Assembly (NCBI GenBank): GCA_033851915.1
Contig: JAWSVM010000012.1
Span: 62,001-126,000 of the forward strand
Direction of reading: 5' to 3'
Origin: UBA1672 sp033851915
GTDB lineage: Bacteria > Pseudomonadota > Alphaproteobacteria > Micavibrionales > Micavibrionaceae
DNA: 64,000 nucleotides
The notes beneath the pieces are model-generated. The model was not told the DNA's origin. It was given only the letters and a program-made list of their open reading frames with translations, and made no database searches. A program made the translations under genes and the position numbers. Of the stretch, positions 53,357 to 61,749 are shown piece after piece (within the stretch, counting starts at the first letter, position 1; each line of letters opens with the position of its first letter).

Positions 53357-54703
53357 ATGAGTGTTAAAGTTAGATTTGCCCCTTCACCAACAGGCATGCT
53401 GCATGTCGGCAACGCACGCACAGCATTAATTTCGTGGTTGTTCACACGCGAGAAAAACGGGCACTTTCTGCTACGAGTCGACGACACAGATCAAGAACGT
53501 TCCAAGCCTGAATATGAACAAGCTATCGAAGATGGCTTGCGCTGGCTTGGCATTGATTGGGACGATAAAGCTCGCCAACGCGATCGTACAGAAATCTACG
53601 CAAAAAAGATTGAGCAATTAAAAGCCGATGGCCGTCTCTACCCTTGCTATGAAACACCAGAAGCACTTGACCTGAAACGCAAGAGCCAGCTTTCACGTAA
53701 ATTACCACCAATCTATGACCGAGAAGCACTCGCACTCAGTGATGAAAAAATCAAAGCCTACGAAGCAGAAGGCCGCCGCCCGCATTGGCGCTTTAAGCTA
53801 AACCATGCCCCCATCGAATGGAATGACAACGTGCGCGGCAACGTAAAATTCAACGGCGCGGATTTATCCGACCCTGTCTTGATCCGTGAAGATGGCAGCC
53901 CCCTTTATCACATATGCTCCGTCATTGATGATATTGAGTATGGCATAACCCACGTTATCCGCGGTGAAGACCACGTATCCAACACCGCATGCCACATTCA
54001 AATGTTTGAAGCCTTAGGCGCAAGCGCACCGAATTTCGCGCATTTACCACTACTATCCGATAAAGAAGGCGCGAAGCTATCCAAGCGGATCGGCTCACTT
54101 AGTTTGAAAGAATTGCAAGAAGATGGATTAGAGCCAATGTCAGTGGTCAGCTTGATGGCACGCCTTGGATCTTCTGCCCCAATCGAGCCTTTTGCAGATA
54201 TCCAAACCGTGGTTAAGAATTTTGATATCTCGAAATTCTCACGCGGGACACCAAAATTCGATCCTGATGAACTGGTGCGCTTAAATGGAAAAATTCTGCA
54301 TGACCTTGAGTTTGATGCCATTAAAGACCGCCTCTCAGAAATCGGTTTAAACGATCTTGATGCAGAGTTCTGGAACGCCGTGAAACCAAACCTTCAACTG
54401 CTATCCGATGTGCAGGAATGGTGGCGCGTTGCCAAGGGTGATGTCACGCCAATCATAGAAGATGCAGACTTTATTGCAGACGCTCTCGCACTGTTGCCCG
54501 CAACACCGTGGGATGAAAAAACATGGATGCAATGGGCTAACGCGGTTAAAGAAAAAACCGGACGCAAGGGAAAACAACTTTTCATGCCACTACGCCAAGC
54601 CATTACGGGGATGGAACATGGGCCGGAACTTGCCAGTCTATTGCTGTTAATCGGTGCGGATAACGTAAAAGAGCGCCTTCAAAGCAACAAAAAAGCAGCC
54701 TAA
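53357..54703 (+). CDS. gltX: Glutamyl-tRNA synthetase
   Basis: GltX (448 residues) is a class I synthetase. The HIGH-type motif is HVGN in FAPSPTGMLHVGNART (7-22), and KMSKS appears as KLSKR. Most alphaproteobacteria have two GltX proteins and use GatCAB to make Gln-tRNA; the sequence alone does not show which this one is. The hairpin repeat just upstream could hide its ribosome-binding site. Confidence 0.96.
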   Translation: MSVKVRFAPSPTGMLHVGNARTALISWLFTREKNGHFLLRVDDTDQERSKPEYEQAIEDGLRWLGIDWDDKARQRDRTEIYAKKIEQLKADGRLYPCYETPEALDLKRKSQLSRKLPPIYDREALALSDEKIKAYEAEGRRPHWRFKLNHAPIEWNDNVRGNVKFNGADLSDPVLIREDGSPLYHICSVIDDIEYGITHVIRGEDHVSNTACHIQMFEALGASAPNFAHLPLLSDKEGAKLSKRIGSLSLKELQEDGLEPMSVVSLMARLGSSAPIEPFADIQTVVKNFDISKFSRGTPKFDPDELVRLNGKILHDLEFDAIKDRLSEIGLNDLDAEFWNAVKPNLQLLSDVQEWWRVAKGDVTPIIEDADFIADALALLPATPWDEKTWMQWANAVKEKTGRKGKQLFMPLRQAITGMEHGPELASLLLLIGADNVKERLQSNKKAA

Positions 54704-54761
54704 CACGTATCAAAACATGAGAAAGCTGCCTCTTCATTTGCTTACTTTAATTCTTATAGAT

Positions 54762-54998
54762 TTAATGTGATCTATTCTTCAGAGAGTATAAGAACTTCTC
54801 TAGCCTTTTTGCATCCGAACCACCGGATTGCGGCCATAGAATCTCAACCGTATTATAAAATGCCTGACGACCTTCAGTGAATAAATGATCGCACAAAAGA
54901 ACTTTACGACGTGGCATCAGCTCTGAAAACTCTTCAATGATATTAAATTCTCTACTACCGCTGTCGGTAATATCACGCAGCCCAGATTGCATCAGCAT
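54762..54998 (-). CDS. Hypothetical 78-residue protein
   Basis: A single small frame between gltX and trmJ, on the opposite strand. The product is soluble with a mix of charged and hydrophobic residues (SELMPRRKVLLCDHLFTEG). No family recognised and no strong ribosome-binding site. The rest of the 450-base gap holds nothing I can support. Confidence 0.4.
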   Translation of the reverse strand: MLMQSGLRDITDSGSREFNIIEEFSELMPRRKVLLCDHLFTEGRQAFYNTVEILWPQSGGSDAKRLEKFLYSLKNRSH

Positions 54999-55155
54999 AA
55001 ATAAAGTCCCCCATTAGATTTGAATACGCATTATTATTATTTTTTACGTTCTAACGTTATAGCATTTTTAGCCCCTTCAAGTAAAGTTCCCTTGAATTTT
55101 TGATAGAAAACAATAGGCTAGAATAATGAGGTATAGACTGTAAAGGCCACAACAA

Positions 55156-55899
55156 ATGCTCTCCATCATTCTGAATAACCCACAAATGGGCGAAAACATC
55201 GGCGCGGCAGCACGCTCTATGCAAAATTTTGACCTTGATGATTTGCGCCTTGTGAAACCACGTGACGGTTGGCCAAATCCGCGCGCTGAGGCAACATCCT
55301 CCGGTGCATTGGAAAGAATGCAAGTGCGCGTCTTTGATACGCTAGCCGAAGCCATAGCCGACCTGCACTTCACCTTTGCCACAACAGTGCGCCCGCGTGA
55401 TATGATAAAACCTGTCTTTACCCCCGAAAGCGCAGCAATCGAAGGCAAACACAGAAGCAAACAGAAGCAAAATATTGGCATCGTATTCGGGGCTGAGCGT
55501 TCAGGCTTAGACAATGATGATATCAGCCAATGCCAAGCCATCCTTTCTATTCCAACCAACCCTGATTTCTCATCCATAAACCTTGGGCAAGCCGTGTTAC
55601 TGATGGCCTATGAATGGATGCGTACCCAGAATAATGATGCTCCGCCAGAATCACTCGCGCTTGAAATGGGCGACAGCTTTCCCGCAAAACAAGATGACGT
55701 TCATCAATTTATAAAACGATTAGAAGATGAGCTGGAAGAGCGCCGCTTCTTCCGCGCCAAAGACCTAAAACCAACCATGTTGGTAAATATCCAAAACCTC
55801 TTCACCCGCGCCGATATCAGCGATCAAGAGCTACGCACCCTTCACGGCATACTCTCGGCTCTACGCGGTAATAAGACAGACAACAAAACCCCAAAATAA
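55156..55899 (+). CDS. trmJ: tRNA (cytidine/uridine-2'-O-)-methyltransferase TrmJ
   Basis: This 247-residue SPOUT enzyme methylates the 2'-hydroxyl of nucleotide 32 in tRNAs. Family motifs: NPQMGENIGAAARSMQNF (8-25), GIVFGAERSGLDNDDI and IPTNPDFSSINLGQAVLLMAYEW (in two parts). The C-terminal helical extension (about 175-247) is typical of TrmJ rather than TrmL. It is convergent with rpsD. Confidence 0.92.
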   Translation: MLSIILNNPQMGENIGAAARSMQNFDLDDLRLVKPRDGWPNPRAEATSSGALERMQVRVFDTLAEAIADLHFTFATTVRPRDMIKPVFTPESAAIEGKHRSKQKQNIGIVFGAERSGLDNDDISQCQAILSIPTNPDFSSINLGQAVLLMAYEWMRTQNNDAPPESLALEMGDSFPAKQDDVHQFIKRLEDELEERRFFRAKDLKPTMLVNIQNLFTRADISDQELRTLHGILSALRGNKTDNKTPK

Positions 55900-55924
55900 A
55901 AAGCCGCCCAAACGAGCGACTTTT
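55899..55924. terminator. Hairpin between convergent trmJ and rpsD
   Basis: AAAAGCCGC pairs with GCGACTTTT around an eight-base loop. T runs lie on both outer sides, so it can end both transcripts; the T-rich tail is better on the minus strand. Confidence 0.6.
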
Positions 55925-55960
55925 AAAATCTTTATTTAACAAATCTAGTCGAAGAGATTT

Positions 55961-56036
55961 TCTTTCCTGCAAAGCACAAGCTGCGCAGCGTATTTGTAAT
56001 ACGTAAGCAACGCCGTAACGCCGCAGGAAAGGAAAG
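55961..56036. repeat. Dispersed hairpin repeat, copy 2, after rpsD
   Basis: The core GCAGCGTATTTGTAATACGT followed by AAGCAACGCCGTAACGCCG matches copy 1 in most positions. Outer arms TTTCCTGC (55963-55970) and GCAGGAAA (56023-56030) pair perfectly but differ in sequence from those of copy 1. The element ends nine bases after the rpsD stop. Confidence 0.7.
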
Positions 56037-56044
56037 ATCGAAGA

Positions 56045-56662
56045 CTATCGTGAATAAAATTCGACGATAAGGTTCGGCTCCATCTGCACTGCATACGGCA
56101 CATCTCCCAAAGTCGGAATACGTAGGAACGTTGCTTTCAAGGCTTTCAAATCTACTTCGATATATTCGGGAACTTCACGCTCACCTGAATCGATAGAGGC
56201 AATAACCATTGGAATTTTCTTAGAATTTTCACGAACTTCAATCACGTCACCTTCTTTAACTTGGTAAGACGGGATGTTCACAACTTTACCATTCACTGTA
56301 ACGTGTTTGTGGTTAACAAACTGACGTGCAGCGAAAACAGTTGGAACGAACAATGCGCGATAAACAACCGCGTCCAAACGACGCTCTAGCAAACCAATAA
56401 GGTTCATACCAGCATCACCTTTAAGGCGTGTTGCTTCTTTAAAGTAATTACGGAATTGTTTTTCACCAATAGAACCGTAATAGCCTTTTAGTTTTTGCTT
56501 CGCAAATAACTGTAGACCATAGTCAGTTGGCTTCGAACGGCGTGCGCCATGCATACCCGGGCCAGTTTGACGTTTGTTGAAAGGTGACTTTGGGCGACCC
56601 CAAATATTTGCGCCGATACGACGATCAAGTTTATGTTTCGATTTAACTCTTTTACCACTCAT
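56045..56662 (-). CDS. rpsD: 30S ribosomal protein S4
   Basis: S4 (205 residues) binds 16S rRNA early in assembly. It starts KRVKSKHKLDRRIGANIWGR and has the S4 RNA-binding domain (LERRLDAVVYRALFVPTVFAARQFVNHKHV in parts) and ends NLIVEFYSR. It is a single-gene unit with its own strong promoter, as often in alphaproteobacteria. Confidence 0.98.
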   Translation of the reverse strand: MSGKRVKSKHKLDRRIGANIWGRPKSPFNKRQTGPGMHGARRSKPTDYGLQLFAKQKLKGYYGSIGEKQFRNYFKEATRLKGDAGMNLIGLLERRLDAVVYRALFVPTVFAARQFVNHKHVTVNGKVVNIPSYQVKEGDVIEVRENSKKIPMVIASIDSGEREVPEYIEVDLKALKATFLRIPTLGDVPYAVQMEPNLIVEFYSR

Positions 56663-56761
56663 AGGATTTTTCCTTTTTTAAAATTGTCCCGCTAGACCGC
56701 ATCAGGTTTGAATAAATTCAACGGAGGAGCCAATCTCCCCTCTTTCACAGGAATGGTGTGT

Positions 56762-56789
56762 TTTATATAGGTTTCAGGGTAATTGTCAA
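56762..56789 (-). promoter_or_regulatory. rpsD promoter
   Basis: On the minus strand a perfect TTGACA and TATAAA are 16 bases apart, about 100 bases before the rpsD ATG. The long leader could hold autoregulation by S4. Confidence 0.65.
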
Positions 56790-56851
56790 ATATTTCTTTG
56801 AGTACTTGCATTTAGGGCGAAGATGCGCGATAAAAAGCAATATCCAAAGGG

Positions 56852-56928
56852 GGGCCAGTAGCTCAGTTGGTTAGAGCAATCCGCTCATAACGGATTGGTC
56901 GCTGGTTCAAGTCCGGCCTGGCCTACCA
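56852..56928 (+). tRNA. tRNA with CAT anticodon (Ile2 or elongator Met)
   Basis: Acceptor GGGCCAG pairs with CTGGCCT (first pair G-U), the anticodon loop CTCATAA holds CAT, T loop TTCAAGT, CCA encoded. The segment TTGGTCGCTGGTTCAAGTCC resembles tRNA-Ile2, in which the C is changed to lysidine, more than tRNA-Met. Prophage-like genes start right after it. Confidence 0.9.
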
Positions 56929-56976
56929 CTTAAATCAATCACTTAGACGTTTATTCCGATATCATTCTGCTAATTT

Positions 56977-56998
56977 AGGGCAGTATACAGGGCAGTAT
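56977..56998 (+). repeat. 12-bp-spaced direct repeats beside the tRNA
   Basis: AGGGCAGTAT occurs twice with a 12-base period, 49 bases after the tRNA. This is the same spacing as the repeats before the broken integrase at 35.63 kb and resembles phage integrase arm sites, so it marks an element end. Confidence 0.5.
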
Positions 56999-57118
56999 TG
57001 ATTTTTAAGCTCGTTTTTATTCGAAAATATTCCCCATACAAAGAAATCCACAACATATTTAAATGTCCTTTTTCGCCTGTGGGTAAAGTACTAATCTGCT
57101 ATAAAGACATTAATATTT

Positions 57119-57133
57119 GTTCTTGTATTGTTC
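57119..57133 (+). promoter_or_regulatory. LexA (SOS) box before the Y-family polymerase
   Basis: GTTC-TTGTATT-GTTC is an exact alphaproteobacterial LexA site, 23 bases before ATG 57157. Damage induction of the polymerase gene follows from this. Confidence 0.85.
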
Positions 57134-57156
57134 TCACCTCTGTGAGATAAGAAATC

Positions 57157-58458
57157 ATGCAGAAACAACAAGACATCACTTCATCGGGTAGCATCCGAGG
57201 GGCAGAAAAAGCTCGCCTTAAATGGTTATTCTTAGACCTGAATAGCTACTTTGCCAGCGTGGAGCAAAACGAAAACCCTGCGTTGATTGGGCGGCCTATT
57301 GCCGTTGTGCCTATGGATACAGATTACACATGTGCGATTGCCGCCAGCTATGAGGCCAAAGCTTACGGCATTAAGGCGGGAACCATAATCAAGGAAGCCA
57401 AAGAGCTTTGCCCCGATCTGGTCTGCGTGGTCGCGCGTCATCATAAATACGTTGAATATCATCATGCAATAATGGCCGAAATAGAGAAGCACATCCCTAT
57501 CACGCGCAAATGCTCGATTGATGAGGTCGTATGCGAGTTATTGGATAATGAGCAAAACATCGAATACATTCACGATTTATCGAGACGTATAAAAGTTGGA
57601 ATAAGGGGGAATGTTGGGCGCGCAATCGGGTGTTCCATTGGCGTGGCGCAGAATCCGTTCCTTGCAAAGCTGGCAAGTGATATGCAGAAGCCGGACGGTT
57701 TGACCATCCTGCAGCCTGATAATTTTACTGATAAACTGTTTCAGTTGAAATTACGGGATTTAACGGGAATCGGGCGCAATATAGAAATCAGGTTAAACAA
57801 CGCCGGCATAAATACCGTTGAGCATCTCTATAATTTATCACCTAAGCATGCGCGTAAAGCTTGGGGCAGCGTTCAGGGGGAAAGGTTCTGGCTTAAACTG
57901 CACGGCGTAGAAGTGCCGGAGATTGAAACAAAAACAAGTGTTGTCGGGCATAGCAGGATATTAGAACCCGCCCTACGCCATCCAAGCAAAGCTTTCGGCG
58001 TTGCGCGCCACCTCACCGTCAAAGCATCATCGAGGTTACGCACTGGAGGGCATTATGCTCGGAAGTTCTCGTTGAGTGTCAGAACACCAGATAAGAAACG
58101 TTGGGAACATACGCGCTCATTCTCACCAACACAGGATAATTTCGTTTTCGTGAAAGCGTTAGAGGCTATGTGGAATGTGATGCTGGCGGACATTAAGCCC
58201 GGCAAGCTATTTAAAATATCAATCTGTATTTCTGATTTATATGAGAAAGACCAAGTTACGCTGGATCTGTTCGACAGTGCAGCCGTGGGAACAAAGCATA
58301 ATAATGCACTCACCGAATGTATGGACACCCTAAATCAACGTTACGGGACGGACACCATAAATATTGGTACAATCCCTGAATGCCGATCAAGTGATATGGG
58401 AACAAAAATTGCGTTTACACGGATACCTGAGTTAGGAGAGTTTGATAATAAGTGTTAA
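57157..58458 (+). CDS. Y-family DNA polymerase (UmuC-like)
   Basis: This 433-residue translesion polymerase has the catalytic acids Asp27 (FLDLNSYFASVEQ) and Asp122-Glu123 (CSIDEVV). Fingers, thumb helix-hairpin-helix (LTGIGRNIEIRLNNAGINTV) and little-finger regions follow. No umuD is next to it. The LexA box upstream shows SOS control. Being the first gene after the tRNA, it is probably cargo of the integrated element. There is no clear C-terminal beta-clamp motif, though DLFDS near residue 375 might serve. Confidence 0.9.
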   Translation: MQKQQDITSSGSIRGAEKARLKWLFLDLNSYFASVEQNENPALIGRPIAVVPMDTDYTCAIAASYEAKAYGIKAGTIIKEAKELCPDLVCVVARHHKYVEYHHAIMAEIEKHIPITRKCSIDEVVCELLDNEQNIEYIHDLSRRIKVGIRGNVGRAIGCSIGVAQNPFLAKLASDMQKPDGLTILQPDNFTDKLFQLKLRDLTGIGRNIEIRLNNAGINTVEHLYNLSPKHARKAWGSVQGERFWLKLHGVEVPEIETKTSVVGHSRILEPALRHPSKAFGVARHLTVKASSRLRTGGHYARKFSLSVRTPDKKRWEHTRSFSPTQDNFVFVKALEAMWNVMLADIKPGKLFKISICISDLYEKDQVTLDLFDSAAVGTKHNNALTECMDTLNQRYGTDTINIGTIPECRSSDMGTKIAFTRIPELGEFDNKC

Positions 58459-58497
58459 TGAATTAAGCATGAATTTCATTATCTGGAGACATAATAA

Positions 58498-58791
58498 ATG
58501 AGATGGTTCTTTATAATATTATATTGGTTAGTTGGGATTATAACTTCAGCAGCAGTTTTCTTTTTGGTGATTATATCCCAAACTGGGAACGTGGGCATTA
58601 GAGAAGATGCTAATTCTATAGCATGGTGGGGATTCATCGCTATCATATTCTGTACCTGTTTTAGCGCAAGCTTCGCTCGTAAATGTAAGGAAATTAAAGT
58701 TAAAACCTTATGTGCTCTTACTTTATTGATCTTTTTGAACCCAATATTCGGTTATGCCACTCTTTACTTTGTATTCACATATGGTTTCTAA
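58498..58791 (+). CDS. Small membrane protein, three helices
   Basis: This 97-residue protein has three hydrophobic helices (about 4-26, 42-58 and 70-95) with a short basic loop KCKEIKVK. AGGA-like spacing before the ATG is weak (ctggagacataata). No family is recognised. It stands between the polymerase and the metalloprotease-like gene. The 239 bases after it hold nothing I can support. Confidence 0.5.
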   Translation: MRWFFIILYWLVGIITSAAVFFLVIISQTGNVGIREDANSIAWWGFIAIIFCTCFSASFARKCKEIKVKTLCALTLLIFLNPIFGYATLYFVFTYGF

Positions 58792-59030
58792 AGTAGTTCA
58801 GCAGAGTGTGCCTTCTGTTAATACCACCCCTTCCCTCGTTTAAGGAAATAAAACACCTCTAATAATAGGTTCAAAATAATTGCCTTCTGCCACATAGTGG
58901 AATTGGAAGAGTTTGAGAGTTAGCCCTAGTGCATACGAATGTATTTTACGGGTGAGAAGTTTGACTAAAATATTAATTCAACAGATTATAATGTAAAAGC
59001 GATAAATATGAAATATATAAGGGGACCAGT

Positions 59031-60188
59031 ATGAGTGATGTTGATTTTAAGTTAGGTATCTATGAAAATACGACCGATGTAGTTCTCTTTGTTGACCCCA
59101 ATGATCTAGATAGAAATGCTCCATATAGTAATGCCAATATAAGTGTTGTACGTAACGCTATAAACAACCATCAGGATGGTCTTGGTACGCGCCTAGGCCA
59201 GAACGACATAGAGTTTATGATTAGAAGAGCCTTAAATAAATCTCCTTCGGCCATACCAAATGAGCTTGATGAAAGATTTTTTACGCCTAGTGCCCCTGCT
59301 GGCGAAACAGAAAGTGTATGTCTAGTTATAAATCAAACTCACGGAAGAGATGATAAATTGGCTATAGCTAGTGCTACTGCACGCATGCCATCCAGTCTAC
59401 TTAAGCCGCCACCAGGGGCAGAAGGCGTCTGGGATAGAGCTATCGGTGTGCACGAAGGAACACATTGCAATGATACTTTAGATCTTAGTAACTTAACTCA
59501 CACTGACATATTACTTAGTGAGCTACAGGGAGATTTAGCATCGGTGCAATGGTTAAAAGATAATAATCATCATGATGTTGCCCAAGCACTCACAGATTAT
59601 CGTATCTTAGGGGCTGCATTTGATGATGACATTCGTCATGCTACTGGGTTTGCTATAAACACTAATGGTCACATTCAAAACATAGAAGACTATGTAAAGG
59701 CAGCAGAAGAGGTTGGGTCAAAAATGTTACAAGCCGTTTCTGACGAACACGATCTAGGTAGTCAAAAAAATGCGCTGAAACTGGCGGGGAGAAACCCCGG
59801 AAGGTTCGTGCGCACTATAGAACGTGCTATAGAACGTGGAGAGTTTAAAGACGAAAATAACCCTGATTTAGAATCCCATGCACAAGCTTACACACAAGCA
59901 TTTCGCAGGCAAGTTGAAGGCATAACTCCCCCAGTGGCATCTCAGAAAAATATCACCAGCTTCAATCAGGTAGATATTAATGATATAAAAGGTGGGCAGA
60001 TAAGCGTTGATCTGGCAAGTGGTGATAGCGCCTCAATGACTATAGGCGAAGTAACTGCCTCGGATTTTTTTGCCAGCTTTGCACACCCTGAATTGGCAAA
60101 TCAAAGAATTGCACTACAAGAAGCTGCAATAGATCCTGCTCTTGATTTCTCAATTAACCAAAATAATGTCGCGACCATGTCTGTTTAA
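59031..60188 (+). CDS. Putative zinc metalloprotease (HExxH) in the prophage region
   Basis: The 385-residue protein is not recognised overall but has HEGTH at residues 141-145, in the context AIGVHEGTHCND, which fits the HExxH zinc site. A possible third ligand follows 19 residues later in LLSELQGDLASVQW (Glu164 or Asp168), as in gluzincins. There is no signal peptide. AGGGGA lies before its ATG. The C-terminal 100 residues, with DINDIKGGQISVDLASGDSA, look like a beta-rich module. Whether it acts inside the host or is released on lysis is unknown. Confidence 0.6.
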   Translation: MSDVDFKLGIYENTTDVVLFVDPNDLDRNAPYSNANISVVRNAINNHQDGLGTRLGQNDIEFMIRRALNKSPSAIPNELDERFFTPSAPAGETESVCLVINQTHGRDDKLAIASATARMPSSLLKPPPGAEGVWDRAIGVHEGTHCNDTLDLSNLTHTDILLSELQGDLASVQWLKDNNHHDVAQALTDYRILGAAFDDDIRHATGFAINTNGHIQNIEDYVKAAEEVGSKMLQAVSDEHDLGSQKNALKLAGRNPGRFVRTIERAIERGEFKDENNPDLESHAQAYTQAFRRQVEGITPPVASQKNITSFNQVDINDIKGGQISVDLASGDSASMTIGEVTASDFFASFAHPELANQRIALQEAAIDPALDFSINQNNVATMSV

Positions 60189-60201
60189 TCTAGGATAGCA
60201 T

Positions 60202-61296
60202 TTAAGGATAAAGCACATCCTGAATTATGGGTTGGAAATAACCCCACTCTGCCGCATATCCTGTGTCCGATGGGTGCAGATCATCAAACATTTTCCCAGC
60301 CGCATCTGCAGTTGCATAATCGGACATTTCAGGAGCCAAGCGGCTGTCTAATATTGTGCAGCCATACGTCCCGGCTAAAGTTGTGAGAACCGCAGGAACA
60401 TAATCCAAGCCCCCATTTATATCGTTCGGGATCTGCAAGAAACAATCTGCATCAGCATTCGCCGCTTGCACAGCTTGAATGTAGGCCTCTACATCATCGG
60501 TGTAGCTGGTCTCTGTGGTGGAGGCTGACGCTTTCACATCGTTGATACCGATATTGATTATTACGGCATCGAATGGAACTAATCCCAGTGCTGATTTATA
60601 TGACCAGGGGCGTGTAGTTTTATTAAGGTCATTAGCGTCATATCCGCGCGCTCCCCAAGGCACGATAATCAATGTGTCGTTGCTATTCCACGCCTCTACA
60701 TAACTGACATAAACGGTTGCGGTCAGGCGCTCAAATTCTATTGTGTGTGTGCCAAGTGAACCAAAATTGATTTCTATACGCATCAAGTCGTCAGTGGCAT
60801 CCTCGGAGATAGTCGTCCACGAGCCGCCATCAATCCTGTATCTGATATCGCCGTATGAGCGTATCGGAAGCCCGATTGCTGCACTGTCAACATTATCAAA
60901 AGTAAACGTTAGGGCTTCATTTGACGTGCTATTCCGGTACAAATCCCCACCGATGGAATCATAAGGAAGGTTATCCCAACCATTCAAAACAATATCAATA
61001 TCAGGCGTTGCATCGAAATACTCGGTGGTTGTATCTTCCCCTGAATTATTACCCATACCAACAACGGAATGTGCATCAGCCGGAATACCTGCAGTATCAA
61101 ATGCTGCTGCAAGAACCATGGCTGGTGATCCCGCGTGTGCGTTTACTATACCCGCACTGTGAGCATCGCTAGCGCCTCGTCCGTATGCTGTGCTGTCTCC
61201 GATGAGTAATAGGCGTTTTTGCGGCAAAACAACTGTACCACCACCGTCAGGGATTACACTCGACCCCATACCTAAATTTCCTAGAGATAATAGCAT
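60202..61296 (-). CDS. Phage-associated SGNH/GDSL hydrolase
   Basis: This 364-residue protein has the SGNH esterase blocks: LLLIGDSTAYGRG (nucleophilic Ser about residue 33), GMGNNSGED, INIGINDV and DDLHPSDTGYA (catalytic Asp and His near the end). A beta-rich insertion (about 115-200) may bind carbohydrate. Located just after the spanin genes of a phage lysis cassette, it may be a tail-associated esterase acting on capsule or LPS; this is inferred. No signal peptide. Confidence 0.85.
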   Translation of the reverse strand: MLLSLGNLGMGSSVIPDGGGTVVLPQKRLLLIGDSTAYGRGASDAHSAGIVNAHAGSPAMVLAAAFDTAGIPADAHSVVGMGNNSGEDTTTEYFDATPDIDIVLNGWDNLPYDSIGGDLYRNSTSNEALTFTFDNVDSAAIGLPIRSYGDIRYRIDGGSWTTISEDATDDLMRIEINFGSLGTHTIEFERLTATVYVSYVEAWNSNDTLIIVPWGARGYDANDLNKTTRPWSYKSALGLVPFDAVIINIGINDVKASASTTETSYTDDVEAYIQAVQAANADADCFLQIPNDINGGLDYVPAVLTTLAGTYGCTILDSRLAPEMSDYATADAAGKMFDDLHPSDTGYAAEWGYFQPIIQDVLYP

Positions 61297-61307
61297 ATTT
61301 TAATTCC

Positions 61308-61553
61308 TTAACTTTTATTCTTTTTGCCAAGCAAAGCCCGGCACTTGCTTATAGTTTTGCTTTGTTGCGCGACGAATGTCGCTGCGGACTTATCCGTGTA
61401 TGGCTTAGATGGTTTTTCGGGATGGTCACATTCATTGTGCGGGTCATTAACGATAACGACTGAGCCGTTACAGGCGGTCAAGAACAAGCCGCATACTGTC
61501 GCCAACACAATCATTTGTACTATCGGTGTTTTGGATTTCTGTGATGATTTCAT
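61308..61553 (-). CDS. Rz1-like outer-membrane spanin lipoprotein
   Basis: Starting at ATG 61553, inside the Rz gene but in another frame, this 81-residue product has a lipoprotein signal with lipobox FLTACN. The mature part has Pro-rich and Cys residues (NECDHPEKPSKPYT). Spanin pairs fuse inner and outer membranes in the last step of lysis. The nested start is the classic Rz/Rz1 layout; Rz1 here runs on past the Rz stop. Confidence 0.8.
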   Translation of the reverse strand: MKSSQKSKTPIVQMIVLATVCGLFLTACNGSVVIVNDPHNECDHPEKPSKPYTDKSAATFVAQQSKTISKCRALLGKKNKS

Positions 61554-61749
61554 CGTATTTTTTCTCCGTTTCAACAATGCGCGCACGTGCAATATTACTG
61601 GCTTCTGCAATGGCTTGTTGTTCTTCCAAAACCCGTGCGTCATAACCGGATTGATAAATACTTGACCAGATAAGATAAGCGCCGAGAAAAAAGGCGAGAA
61701 CCAAAGCACCGCCTAAAAACATTCTTCTATATTTCAGCACAAAAATCAT
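61468..61749 (-). CDS. Rz-like inner-membrane spanin
   Basis: The 93-residue product has one N-terminal membrane helix (about 10-30, FLGGALVLAFFLGAYLIW) and a charged coiled coil behind it. I chose ATG 61749, whose ATGA overlaps the endolysin stop, over the upstream ATG 61767. It is the inner partner of the lipoprotein encoded within its 3' half. Confidence 0.8.
   Translation of the reverse strand: MIFVLKYRRMFLGGALVLAFFLGAYLIWSSIYQSGYDARVLEEQQAIAEASNIARARIVETEKKYDEIITEIQNTDSTNDCVGDSMRLVLDRL

Noticed and set aside
61554..61709. Upstream part of the long frame containing Rz1
   Set aside because: It lies antiphase within Rz and has no lipoprotein signal; the lipoprotein start at 61553 fits the spanin pattern.
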